Below are positions 1-6,865 of a stretch of DNA of 21,150 bases, piece after piece; position 1 is the stretch's first letter, and each line of letters starts with the position of its first letter. The translations under genes and the position numbers were made by a program. This DNA is from Chloroflexota bacterium (GTDB lineage: Bacteria; Chloroflexota; Dehalococcoidia; Lucifugimonadales; JAPUKM01), in assembly GCA_027295645.1 (NCBI GenBank), contig JAPUKM010000111.1, positions 1-21,150 on the forward strand, given 5' to 3'. The notes under the pieces were generated by a model. The model saw only the letters and a list, made by a program, of their open reading frames with translations, ran no database searches and had not been told where the DNA came from.

Positions 1-34
1 GGTCGTTACTCGAGAGGGCATCTCGATCCTGGAC

Positions 35-445
35 TCACCCTCCGGCGATCCTGTGGATGATATCAGTAGTAGAAATGCCCCGTGTATAGGGCAGTTTACG
101 AAATATTCCCAGTTCAATGGGTACCTTGTAGTAATACTCTATTTGCTCTTGGGTGAGATCGTCACCATGCACAACTAGATCAATGTCGTGTAACTCGATC
201 CAAGCGCGATCAATGAAGTAAGTGGACGGGAGCGGGAGCACTTCGTCAACGTAGCGGCATCCGGCTACGGAAGCTATGCGCTCTTCCATTGTCAGAATAG
301 GTTTGCGCTTGAATGCCTCCAACTGCTCGCCGTCCGCACCGACGCCCACGAGGAGATAGTCCCCCAGGCTACGTGCCTTCCTAAGCGACTCCACATGCCC
401 GTAATGAAAAAGATCATAAACTCCGTCTGCATACACTCGTGTCAT
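35..445 (-). CDS. CTP:phosphoethanolamine/phosphocholine cytidylyltransferase-like protein
   Basis: A 136-aa single-domain nucleotidyltransferase of the HxGH superfamily. It should transfer CMP from CTP to a phospho-alcohol, giving a CDP-alcohol in the cytosol. Visible motifs are the CTP-binding HYGH (His14, His17) after a VYADGVYDLF strand, LTMEER near residue 51, HGDD near 93 and a C-terminal TRGISTTDII. HGDD and the RTxG-STTD type ending resemble eukaryotic ethanolamine-phosphate and choline-phosphate cytidylyltransferases more than TagD, and 136 aa equals one catalytic domain. The ATG overlaps the stop of the upstream CDP-alcohol phosphotransferase as ATGA, so the two are translationally coupled. 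A GGAAGGTGG-type ribosome site lies a few bases upstream. The neighbour would consume the CDP-alcohol. The family call is firm; the substrate (ethanolamine, choline, glycerol or another alcohol phosphate) is inferred. Confidence 0.88.
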   Translation of the reverse strand: MTRVYADGVYDLFHYGHVESLRKARSLGDYLLVGVGADGEQLEAFKRKPILTMEERIASVAGCRYVDEVLPLPSTYFIDRAWIELHDIDLVVHGDDLTQEQIEYYYKVPIELGIFRKLPYTRGISTTDIIHRIAGG

Positions 446-972
446 TGCGCCACCTTCCTCAAAGCAATTATCGTTCGGTGCACGGCTGAGATATTGGCGG
501 CTATGGCGACAAGGCCCAATGTCCAGATAGGCTGATTCAAGAGCAGGCCGAAAACTAAGATCCGATTGCGCCAGCCGCGGTCTCCTATACTGGGAACGCT
601 ACGCTTGCCCTCAGCTTCCGTCTTCGCCCTGACGTAAGGAGTGAGCATGGTCCCCATCAAAGCCGCTAGTCCCAAGAGGAGTGCGGTATTCTCGGTCAAG
701 TAAGCTGAGGCACCGATCAGGAAGTCCGAGTATTCGTCCAATATCACAGCGACCAGGTAGGTCAGCGCCCCAAAGGCGAGGAAGTCTGTATATCGATCCA
801 GGACCGCGTCAACAATAGCCCCTTCCCTTGAATCAGTGCCCTGCCTTCTCGCGACATCACCGTCAAGACAGTCCATGAGGTCGCCGAATGCGAAGAGCAG
901 TCCAGCAACCCACAAAGGAAGCGTCAAAATCGATACGCTTGTAACTACCCCTCCAATCAGGAAACCGGCCAA
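442..972 (-). CDS. CDP-alcohol phosphatidyltransferase family membrane protein (5' end uncertain)
   Basis: Integral membrane enzyme that transfers a phospho-alcohol from a CDP-alcohol to an acceptor, with CMP released. The complete signature D-x2-D-G-x2-A-R-x8-G-x3-D-x3-D is present (DCLDGDVARR followed by Gly, Asp and Asp at the right spacing), with several hydrophobic helices around it. The only usual start codon in frame is TTG at 972, giving 176 aa. The same frame stays open upstream to 1098 and encodes a stretch ending in TPNRIS, just before the TTG. This family normally has a PN-x-(I/L)-(T/S) element there, so real translation probably starts further upstream, or the sequence carries a frameshift. 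It follows the MetE-like gene and overlaps the cytidylyltransferase by ATGA. Together with that enzyme it suggests a Kennedy-type headgroup transfer. The acceptor lipid cannot be told from sequence. Confidence 0.85.
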   Translation of the reverse strand: MAGFLIGGVVTSVSILTLPLWVAGLLFAFGDLMDCLDGDVARRQGTDSREGAIVDAVLDRYTDFLAFGALTYLVAVILDEYSDFLIGASAYLTENTALLLGLAALMGTMLTPYVRAKTEAEGKRSVPSIGDRGWRNRILVFGLLLNQPIWTLGLVAIAANISAVHRTIIALRKVAQ

Positions 973-1072
973 GGAAATTCGATTCGGTGTAATCCAGCGA
1001 TGAGGAGCCAGATAGCCAGCGATAAATGTTGTTCCCCGCCCATATAGTCGGTCGACGACATTGTCAGGGAGT

Positions 1073-2143
1073 CTAGGGATGGCTTTGCGACCTGTCCTCT
1101 AAAAGTTCATCACGTACTCTCTGAGCCGCCTGTACCAGATTTGTGAGTTTTCCCGTGGCCACATTGGAGTCAAGGTAAGTCATGCCACAGTCGGGGCTCA
1201 CCGAAAGCCGGCTCGGATCCACATGCTCGAGCACGGCCCTAATCTTTCCGGCTATCTCCTCCACAGTTTCTACGCGCCGCGATCCAACGTCCACGACGCC
1301 ATATTCGATGTCTTTTTGACCGAAGTCTTGGATGACGCGCAGATCCAGAGGGCGATGAGCCGCTTCGATTGAGATTTGATCAATCTTTGATGTCGCAAGC
1401 ATTGGAGCGAGTAGACCATAGCGTTCTGTTGGGGCCTTGCGATAGCCTTCAAACCCAGAGTAACTGAAACACATATGGACCACCGTCGCAATACCACTGA
1501 CACCCTCAAAGCATCTCTCCAATGCCCTCAGTCCAAAGTCAGAGACCTTCTCTGGATAGCGCACGAAGACTGGTTCGTCGAACTGGATGAGGTCGGCGCC
1601 GGCAGCTGCCAGAGCCTCGACGTCAACCCGAATGGCCGTCGCCAAATCCATTGCTAACTCTGCTTCGTCCTCGTAATATTCGTCTTTCATGGAATCGATG
1701 ATGGTGAGTGGGCCAGGGATGGCTACCTTGATCCGTCGATCAGTACGATCGCGGACGAATTGGTAGTCCGTCGCTAAGAAGACGCCCTGCGATCGGATGG
1801 GACCAGTAATCGTCGGCGCGAGCCAGGTCGCGGCTCCGCCTCGTCCCTCGATACGGGCACGGCGCTCGAAGTTGAAGCCATCCAGGTGGCGACAATAATA
1901 GTAGATGTAGTTCTCTCGACGAATCTCCCCATCGGAGACTACGTCGACTCCCGTCGATTCCTGTTCTCTGAGTGCCCACTCAGTTGCGTCGTCCTGCTTA
2001 CGGTGTAATTCTTCACCTTCAAATTGCCAAGTCCGGTCAACTTCCCATAGGTCGACCGCTGGGCTTGACTTCGATAACCAGGTCGGCTTGGGCCAGCTGC
2101 CGATCACAGCGGTTGTGAGTAGATGCGAATCTGGTTTCACCAT
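1073..2143 (-). CDS. Cobalamin-independent methionine synthase C-terminal-domain (core-MetE-like) protein
   Basis: A 356-aa TIM-barrel protein of the MetE catalytic-domain/UROD-like superfamily. The family's zinc ligands can be placed: His223 and Cys225 in HMCFS, Glu260 in ISIEAA and Cys319 in SPDCGM, matching the His/Cys/Glu/Cys set of E. coli MetE. The N-terminal half of long MetE (about 750 aa) is missing. Core-MetE proteins of this size are known from archaea and Dehalococcoides, where methylcobalamin rather than methyl-tetrahydrofolate polyglutamate has been reported as donor. Homocysteine methylation or another thiol methyl transfer is therefore inferred. The ATG at 2143 has only a weak ribosome site. 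The gene opens the minus-strand unit that continues into the CDP-alcohol enzymes; a promoter sits at 2189-2216. Its stop codon lies inside the open upstream frame of the next gene. Confidence 0.85.
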   Translation of the reverse strand: MVKPDSHLLTTAVIGSWPKPTWLSKSSPAVDLWEVDRTWQFEGEELHRKQDDATEWALREQESTGVDVVSDGEIRRENYIYYYCRHLDGFNFERRARIEGRGGAATWLAPTITGPIRSQGVFLATDYQFVRDRTDRRIKVAIPGPLTIIDSMKDEYYEDEAELAMDLATAIRVDVEALAAAGADLIQFDEPVFVRYPEKVSDFGLRALERCFEGVSGIATVVHMCFSYSGFEGYRKAPTERYGLLAPMLATSKIDQISIEAAHRPLDLRVIQDFGQKDIEYGVVDVGSRRVETVEEIAGKIRAVLEHVDPSRLSVSPDCGMTYLDSNVATGKLTNLVQAAQRVRDELLEDRSQSHP

Positions 2144-2188
2144 GAACTACGCCGCATGCATCTCCCGTCGGGGGATGGGGACGGCGTC

Positions 2189-2216
2189 ATTGTAGCCCTG
2201 CAGCAACAGGAGTCAA
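2189..2216 (-). promoter_or_regulatory. Sigma-70 type promoter for the core-MetE / CDP-alcohol operon
   Basis: Read on the minus strand, TTGACT (2216-2211), a 16-base spacer and TACAAT (2194-2189) form a near-consensus promoter. Transcription would start around 2182 and leave a leader of about 40 bases before the ATG at 2143. The hexamers and spacing match those found before the 20660 gene, which supports both. Confidence 0.7.
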
Positions 2217-2240
2217 GCTGGACTTTCCGTTAGGCCAGAA

Positions 2241-2304
2241 GTGGAAAGTCACCAGAGGATCGCCGAACTACGCCGCGACCAGGACCGGCAGCTTGCGTTT
2301 CAGG
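2241..2304 (+). repeat. Dispersed intergenic repeat, copy A
   Basis: Copy A of the dispersed repeat. The core on the plus strand is GCCGCGACCAGG, then AGCTTGCGTTTCAGG. Similarity to copies B and D reaches back to a GTGG about 30 bases before the core and weakly into a GGCC about 10 bases earlier. On the minus strand the core reads HLKRKLPVLVAA and a TAG stop (2270-2268). A seven-C run (2320-2326) on the 5' side of that reading breaks a longer open frame, so this copy may carry more of a former gene than the others. GACTTTCC (2221-2228) and GGAAAGTC (2243-2250) form an inverted repeat at its edge. The whole 2144-2535 stretch holds this repeat, the minus-strand promoter and a plus-strand promoter; no intact gene is visible. 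Confidence 0.7.
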
Positions 2305-2381
2305 TGTATGACCGCTAGGCCCCCCCGGTGCCTTGGCCAAGTCGATGCTTTCCGACAGGCAGACCAATCCTGCGTCATCCA

Positions 2382-2390
2382 TGGTATAAT
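2382..2390 (+). promoter_or_regulatory. Extended -10 promoter candidate toward the zinc-ribbon/RRM genes
   Basis: TGGTATAAT is a perfect extended -10 element (TGn plus TATAAT) on the plus strand. No good -35 box is seen 17 bases upstream, which extended -10 promoters tolerate. Transcription from about 2397 would give a leader of about 160 bases before the ATG at 2557. That leader contains repeated GGACTCT and CTCTGTAT words. Confidence 0.45.
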
Positions 2391-2556
2391 CCTTGGCAGT
2401 GGTAGATGTTTGCACCCCTACACCTGATCTCTAAAGTGTCTTTTGTGCCCCCTCTGGACTCTGTATAGCGTCCTCGCGTGCCCACCGGACTCTCCAAGGC
2501 TTCCTCTGTATCGGTGACCAGGCCCTTGCCAACTATTGCAAGAAAGGAGTTCACCG

Positions 2557-2790
2557 ATGAACTACGAGGACAGGATACTTACGTGTCAGGATTGCGGGCA
2601 ATCGTCCACATCCAGCGCGGATGATCATTCACTCCACGCCACGAAGACACGCCGCAGCAAGCGGGATGGCCGTAATGGCCAAAGCCAACTTGATCTATAC
2701 CCGTGGTATGCGCCGATCGTGGTAACGGCACCACGTCCGATTTCAACCCCAGGGTGACCGCTCAGCCCGCTGGCGGGCGGAGGACAGTAG
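2557..2790 (+). pseudogene. Decayed zinc-ribbon protein gene
   Basis: An ATG at 2557 preceded by a good AAAGGAG site begins MNYEDRILTCQDCGQSS. This matches the N-terminus of small zinc-ribbon proteins common in Chloroflexota (xYxDrtLxCxDCGxxFxFxA), but two expected Phe positions are Ser. The frame then drifts into unrelated sequence and stops at 2755-2757. From 2703 another frame reads VVCADRGNGTTSDFNPR. That resembles the second ribbon of the same family (CAxCGxxTTVPFxPR), with one Cys changed to Arg. Missense losses plus a frame change suggest a recent pseudogene. The right limit is approximate, where the second-frame similarity fades. It lies upstream of the RRM gene in the same direction. 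Alternatively the 5' frame could be a real 66-aa protein; the family match comes from memory. Confidence 0.5.
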
Positions 2791-2871
2791 CGAAGGCAGG
2801 GGACGATTATCGCTCCCTCTATAAAAGTATCGGCGGTCAACTGCCGCTGATCTACACGGAAGGAAAAGGAA

Positions 2872-3225
2872 TTGAGAATATACGCAGGGAACCTTTCATA
2901 TGACACGAGCGAACAGGACCTACGCCAGGCTTTCGAAGCCCATGGTGAGGTACAAGAGGTTTCAATGATTCAGGACCGCGACACGGGCCGCCCGAAGGGG
3001 TTTGCCTTTGTGGAGATGCCGACTAGTGGAGAAGCTCAGGCTGCGATCACCGCGCTCAATGGCACGGACCTAGCAGGCCGCTCCATCACGGTAAACGAAG
3101 CTAAGCCTCGAGTGGAGCGGAGTTCTGGTGGTGGTGGCGGTGGCTTTGGTGGTGGTGGTGGCGGCGGTGGCTTTGGTGGTGGACGTAGCGGTGGTGGTGG
3201 CGGTGGTCGAAGCCCTCGTTGGTAG
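2872..3225 (+). CDS. Glycine-rich RRM-type RNA-binding protein
   Basis: A 117-aa protein with one RNA recognition motif (about residues 1-80) and a glycine-rich tail. RNP2 is IYAGNL at residues 3-8 and RNP1 is KGFAFVEM near 43-50; the aromatic residues that stack on RNA bases are kept. The tail (about 84-117) is mostly runs of Gly broken by Phe, Arg and Ser, like the tails of cyanobacterial Rbp and eukaryotic glycine-rich RNA-binding proteins. It is expected to be a cytosolic RNA chaperone. Translation most likely starts at TTG 2872, because the next codons give RIYAGNL, the usual N-terminus, and purine-rich AAGGAAAAGGA lies just upstream. A long leader with no intact gene precedes it and a strong hairpin follows (3243-3292). 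Cyanobacterial relatives are often cold-induced; nothing here proves that. Confidence 0.9.
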   Translation: MRIYAGNLSYDTSEQDLRQAFEAHGEVQEVSMIQDRDTGRPKGFAFVEMPTSGEAQAAITALNGTDLAGRSITVNEAKPRVERSSGGGGGGFGGGGGGGGFGGGRSGGGGGGRSPRW

Positions 3226-3242
3226 TAATGTGAAATGATGTT

Positions 3243-3292
3243 CGCCTGCGCCAAGGCCGTCCTATACCAGGTGGGTCGTCGTGGCGCAGGCG
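3243..3292 (+). terminator. Hairpin downstream of the RRM gene
   Basis: CGCCTGCGCCA (3243-3253) and TGGCGCAGGCG (3282-3292) form a perfect 11-bp GC-rich stem around a 28-base loop, 18 bases after the RRM stop codon. There is no T-run after it, so it may protect the 3' end or terminate with Rho rather than act as a classical intrinsic terminator. Confidence 0.55.
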
Positions 3293-3402
3293 CCAGCATG
3301 GACGAGAGACCGGATTGCGTTAGTCATATGGCCGACTGAAATCCAGATCTCGTTTGTGGCTCGCTTCGACTAATCACCCTGTCAGATGAAGGGCACGGAT
3401 CG

Positions 3403-4998
3403 GTGCTCACGGATGGTGTACGCATGAAAAAGTCTGGATTAGGCGGATATGCTGTGTTGCCCAAGTACGAAGAGGACGAAGAAGAGACCGCCCGTGCCTC
3501 AACGCATATCGTCGCGCCAGACGATCTTCGAGAGCTAGTACCGAACGCATTCTCGATCCGTGAAGATGAGGCCGATAGGTCACTCGTCGATGCTGGTTTT
3601 GCACCTCCCGATAATGGGGCGTTGGCGGAGGTGGTTCCAAGGGCCACAGACGATCTTCCGTCAGACACCAATCCGGGCGCACCAGCTAAGGCTTCACACG
3701 AGGTCTTGGATGGGCTTGAATTGGTGGATGACTCAATGCGCATGTATTTGCGCCAGATAGGCCAAGTGTCCCTGCTGACCGCAGCGGACGAACGGCTTCT
3801 CGCTCGGGCGCTGGAAAGCGGGACCTACGTGCAACAACTGGAGCAAGAGCTTGCTTCTCCCCAGGGTGCGCCGCACAGGGCCGGCCACGTCATACTCAGG
3901 TTGCTTACTGAATGCTCTAAGCTGGGATTTGTGGCGGAAGCCGTGGCCTGGAAGAATGAGTTGCCATCCCCAATGCCAGTGAAGGAGATCGTTTCCGACC
4001 AGAAGTTCGGCCTGGCTGTAGGTTCGCCCATTAATCACGAAGCAACCCAGACGTTGGCCGACCATGCAGGGAGGACCCTGGAGGAAACTGAGGCGGGCAT
4101 CGTCTGTCTTTCACTTAACAGCCGGCTGTTGCCCCCTGAGGCATTGGACGTTATCGGAGAGAACTGCACACTTGACCAGCTGGATGCACTCCTGGACGAA
4201 GGAGTCCTAGCCAGAGGGCTTGTGCCATACGAGGTCCTGTTCGACACCCATCTGGAAAGGGTGAAGGCCGAAGGCCAAGCGGCCCAGCAACAGTTGACCG
4301 AGGCCAACTTGCGACTGGTAGTCAGTATCGCAAAGAAATACATCGGCCGAGGCATGGACCTCTTGGATCTTATCCAGGAAGGCAATACTGGCCTCATGAG
4401 GGCCGTGAAGAAATTCGATTATCGCAGAGGGTACAAGTTTTCTACGTATGCTACATGGTGGATACGGCAGGCTATCACTCGTTGTATTGCTGACCAGTCA
4501 AGGACCATCCGGATCCCGGTTCATTTGACAGAGACCGTCAACAAGCTGAATCGTGCTAGTCGTGTGCTAGTCCAGGAGTATGGAAGGGAACCAACGGATG
4601 AGGAACTTGCCCAGAAAATGGATATACCACTGAGTAAGGTCCAGGAAGTTCGGAAGTCATCCCAGGTGCCCCTCTCGTTGGAAACGCCTATCGGTGATGA
4701 AGGTGGCTCTCGTCTAGGCGATTTCATCGAAAACCGAGAATCCCTAACAACGGTGGAGGCCGCCAGCCACCAACTCCTCAAGGAGCAGTTACTCGGTGTC
4801 CTTGGCGTCTTAACCGAGCGGGAGCAACGCGTCCTCGAACTCAGGTTTGGGCTGGACGATGGTCGAGATCGCACCTTGGAAGAGGTGGGTCGGGAGTTTG
4901 GTGTGACTCGGGAGCGGATACGTCAAATAGAGGCCAATGCCCTGCGCAAACTCCGGCATCCCAAACATTCGATACAATTGAGAGAGTTCTTGCCTTAG
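3403..4998 (+). CDS. rpoD: RNA polymerase sigma factor, RpoD/SigA type
   Basis: A 531-aa sigma-70 group 1/2 factor. An acidic, poorly conserved N-terminus (1-105) precedes region 1.2 (DSMRMYLRQIGQVSLL, 110-125). A non-conserved block of about 150 aa follows (141-296), then region 2 (LTEANLRLVVSIAKKYIGRG to DQSRTIRIPVHLTE, 298-378), region 3, and region 4 with the helix-turn-helix TLEEVGREFGVTRERIRQIE (491-510). Region 2.4 and 4.2 residues are those that read TATAAT and TTGACA, which fits the promoters seen in this window. GTG at 3403, nine bases after GAAGGG, is taken as start; ATG 3424 is an alternative that removes seven residues. A TrhA-like gene follows within a few bases and is probably co-transcribed. 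It could be the housekeeping factor or a close group 2 paralog. Confidence 0.93.
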   Translation: MLTDGVRMKKSGLGGYAVLPKYEEDEEETARASTHIVAPDDLRELVPNAFSIREDEADRSLVDAGFAPPDNGALAEVVPRATDDLPSDTNPGAPAKASHEVLDGLELVDDSMRMYLRQIGQVSLLTAADERLLARALESGTYVQQLEQELASPQGAPHRAGHVILRLLTECSKLGFVAEAVAWKNELPSPMPVKEIVSDQKFGLAVGSPINHEATQTLADHAGRTLEETEAGIVCLSLNSRLLPPEALDVIGENCTLDQLDALLDEGVLARGLVPYEVLFDTHLERVKAEGQAAQQQLTEANLRLVVSIAKKYIGRGMDLLDLIQEGNTGLMRAVKKFDYRRGYKFSTYATWWIRQAITRCIADQSRTIRIPVHLTETVNKLNRASRVLVQEYGREPTDEELAQKMDIPLSKVQEVRKSSQVPLSLETPIGDEGGSRLGDFIENRESLTTVEAASHQLLKEQLLGVLGVLTEREQRVLELRFGLDDGRDRTLEEVGREFGVTRERIRQIEANALRKLRHPKHSIQLREFLP

Positions 4999-5012
4999 CG
5001 AGGTTGCCATGC

Positions 5013-5687
5013 ATGTTGCGCAGGGGTGATGTCGTCAGCGGCCGGCCGTTGGCATCCGGACGGGTACAGTCCGTCGGGGAAGAGATCGCGAATAGCGTCA
5101 GCCACGGTGTGGGATTCGTCGCTTCACTCATCGCCAGCCCGTTTCTCGTCGTGCATGCAGTAAAACTCGGCGATGCGGCGTTCATCGTTGGTACAGGTAT
5201 CTTCGCTACGACGATGGTGCTGCTATACCTGGCATCCACGCTCTATCACGCCCTCCCCCGCGGCAAGGCCAAGCGCGTATTTCAAGTCATCGAGCACAGC
5301 GCGATCTTTCTCGTCATCGCCGGCACGTACACGCCGTTCACCTTGGGAGCGCTCCACGGTGCGTCGGGGTGGATCCTGATTGTAACGGTCTGGAGCTTGG
5401 CTGCTGTCGGAGTGCTCCTCCAGACTGTAGGTAGGGCGGAACATCCGAGGCTTTCTATGGTTCTGTACTTGGGCATGGGGTGGCTCATTCTCGTCGCTGT
5501 TCGTCCTCTCTGGCTCCTCCTGCCGCCATCAGGCTTAGCTTGGCTCCTGTTGGGTGGCGTCGCCTACACGGCAGGAGTAGCGTTCTATGCCGCGCAACGG
5601 ATCCGCTATGCCCATTTCGTCTGGCACGTCTTCGTCGTTACTGGAGCCGCATGCCATTTTGTCGCAGTGCGGTTCTACGCGGCCTAA
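5013..5687 (+). CDS. TrhA/hemolysin III (PAQR-family) membrane protein
   Basis: Polytopic inner-membrane protein with seven predicted helices, about 224 aa from ATG 5013. The family's conserved metal-site residues are visible: SxxYH in STLYHALP, a second His in IEHSAIFLVIAGTYTPF, and HFVWHVFVVTGAACHF near the C-terminus. These Ser/Asp/His positions define the PAQR/hemolysin III superfamily. Bacterial members have been linked to membrane fluidity homeostasis; the hemolysin name is historical. ATG 5013 is preferred because GAGG at 5000-5003 is well spaced. TTG 5004 would add three residues. The sigma-factor stop at 4998 leaves almost no gap, so the two genes probably share a transcript. Repeat copy B lies downstream. 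Confidence 0.9.
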   Translation: MLRRGDVVSGRPLASGRVQSVGEEIANSVSHGVGFVASLIASPFLVVHAVKLGDAAFIVGTGIFATTMVLLYLASTLYHALPRGKAKRVFQVIEHSAIFLVIAGTYTPFTLGALHGASGWILIVTVWSLAAVGVLLQTVGRAEHPRLSMVLYLGMGWLILVAVRPLWLLLPPSGLAWLLLGGVAYTAGVAFYAAQRIRYAHFVWHVFVVTGAACHFVAVRFYAA

Positions 5688-5764
5688 CTGCTCGGGTGTC
5701 AGCAGCGGAGTTAGGCCAAGCGCTCAGTAGGTGCCCGTTGTGCGGAGTTTCTGAATGGCCCGGG

Positions 5765-5828
5765 GTGGAAGTAACCAGCCGGTTACCTCGTCATGCCGCG
5801 ACCAGGGCCGTGAGCTTGCGTTTCCGGG
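5765..5828 (+). repeat. Dispersed intergenic repeat, copy B
   Basis: Copy B aligns with copy A from GTGG through GCCGCGACCAGG to AGCTTGCGTTTCCGG with about one gap. On the minus strand it reads RKRKLTALVAA and a TGA stop (5793-5791). A perfect GTAACC-AGCC-GGTTAC palindrome (5771-5786) lies in its flank. It sits between two plus-strand genes, so here it is in the same orientation as its neighbours. Confidence 0.65.
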
Positions 5829-5834
5829 AGTGAC

Positions 5835-5862
5835 CGACTAGTTTTGAGGGTGAAACTAGTCG
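5835..5862 (+). promoter_or_regulatory. Perfect hairpin just upstream of the aldo/keto reductase ribosome site
   Basis: CGACTAGTTT (5835-5844) and AAACTAGTCG (5853-5862) form a 10-bp perfect stem around an 8-base loop. The ribosome site AGGAGGG (5870-5876) and ATG 5882 follow at once. It could be an operator, a translation-modulating leader hairpin or the end of the preceding transcript. No T-run is present. Confidence 0.5.
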
Positions 5863-5881
5863 AAACCGCAGGAGGGCACTC

Positions 5882-6835
5882 ATGCAGACTCGACCATTTG
5901 GCGTCTTAGGAGAGATCAGTGCGTTGACGCTCGGAGGTGGTGGAGTTGGTCAGGTTTGGGGTCAGACCACTCGGGAGGAGTCTGTTGCTACTGTACAAGA
6001 AGCAGTGGCAGCTGGAGTAACTTTTCTTGACATGGCCCCGCTGTACGGCAATGGCGAGGCCGAGATAGTGGTAGGCGAGGCGTTTGGCGGGCATCTGCCT
6101 GAGGGAGTAAGGGTCTCGACCAAATGTCTGTTGGGCAATCCGCACGAAGATACGGTCCACGGCACCCTTGAGTCCAGCCTCGTGGAAAGCCTTCGGAGGA
6201 TGAGGTTGGAGATGGTGGACGTCTTTTTCCTACATGGTCAGATCATTCCTGATGGCGCTGAAGACCGATACCAGGGGACCACACGTCGTACATTCGTCAA
6301 CGCCGTGCGCCCAGCATTCGAGCGGCTGAAGGGAAAGGGCCTAATCAGAGAGTGGGGAATCACTGGGATTGGAATCCCGTCGGCCGTTCTTGAAACACTG
6401 AGGGAGGAGTCACCTCCATCGGCAGTACAGGCAGTTGCGAACTTACTCGATTCGCCTGGGGCTATGAAACGATATTCTGAGCCCGCGCAACCAAGAGATA
6501 TTATTTCGGCCGCGAACCAATTCGGAGTTGCTGTGATGGGAATCCGAGCAGTTCAAGCAGGCGCGCTTACCAGCAAGATAGACAGGGCGCTCCCAGATGA
6601 CCATCCCGAGATGGTCGATTACCAACGCGCCGCTCCGTTTCGTGCCTTAGCAAAGGAAATGGGAGAATCGCCTGCATCACTGGCTCATCGGTACGCTCTC
6701 TCAATGAGGGGGATATCTACAGTAATTCTTGGAGTGAAGAACCGGGCGGAGTTACGTGAGTGTATTCAAGCAGAAGTCGAAGGCCGCCTTGAAGAGGACT
6801 TGGTGAAAATGATTGACAAAGTAAGCGGACAGTAG
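5882..6835 (+). CDS. Aldo/keto reductase family oxidoreductase
   Basis: A 317-aa NAD(P)H-dependent (beta/alpha)8-barrel reductase of carbonyl compounds. The catalytic tetrad is Asp50 and Tyr55 (FLDMAPLYGNGEAE), Lys81 (STK) and His118 (FFLHG). The cofactor-binding end is represented by the ISTVILGVKNRAEL segment near the C-terminus. The form resembles the bacterial YajO/galactose-dehydrogenase-like groups; the substrate is unknown. A strong AGGAGGG site five bases before the ATG fixes the start. The gene stands alone on the plus strand between repeat copies B and C, with a perfect hairpin directly before its ribosome site that may regulate it. Confidence 0.92.
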   Translation: MQTRPFGVLGEISALTLGGGGVGQVWGQTTREESVATVQEAVAAGVTFLDMAPLYGNGEAEIVVGEAFGGHLPEGVRVSTKCLLGNPHEDTVHGTLESSLVESLRRMRLEMVDVFFLHGQIIPDGAEDRYQGTTRRTFVNAVRPAFERLKGKGLIREWGITGIGIPSAVLETLREESPPSAVQAVANLLDSPGAMKRYSEPAQPRDIISAANQFGVAVMGIRAVQAGALTSKIDRALPDDHPEMVDYQRAAPFRALAKEMGESPASLAHRYALSMRGISTVILGVKNRAELRECIQAEVEGRLEEDLVKMIDKVSGQ

Positions 6836-6865
6836 GTGCTGCAATTGTCGGCTCCCTGGTCTTAG

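Noticed and set aside
2149..2163. Tiny four-codon upstream ORF (MHAA) before the core-MetE start
   Set aside because: The purine-rich GGGAG lies directly against its ATG with no spacing, so initiation there is unlikely.
3121..3215. Tandem GGT/GGC repeats considered as a DNA repeat array
   Set aside because: They are explained by the glycine-rich protein tail in a clear reading frame.
3036..3299. Minus-strand frame rich in proline opposite the RRM gene
   Set aside because: It is the antisense of the glycine-rich tail; the proline runs are only the complement of GGT/GGC codons.
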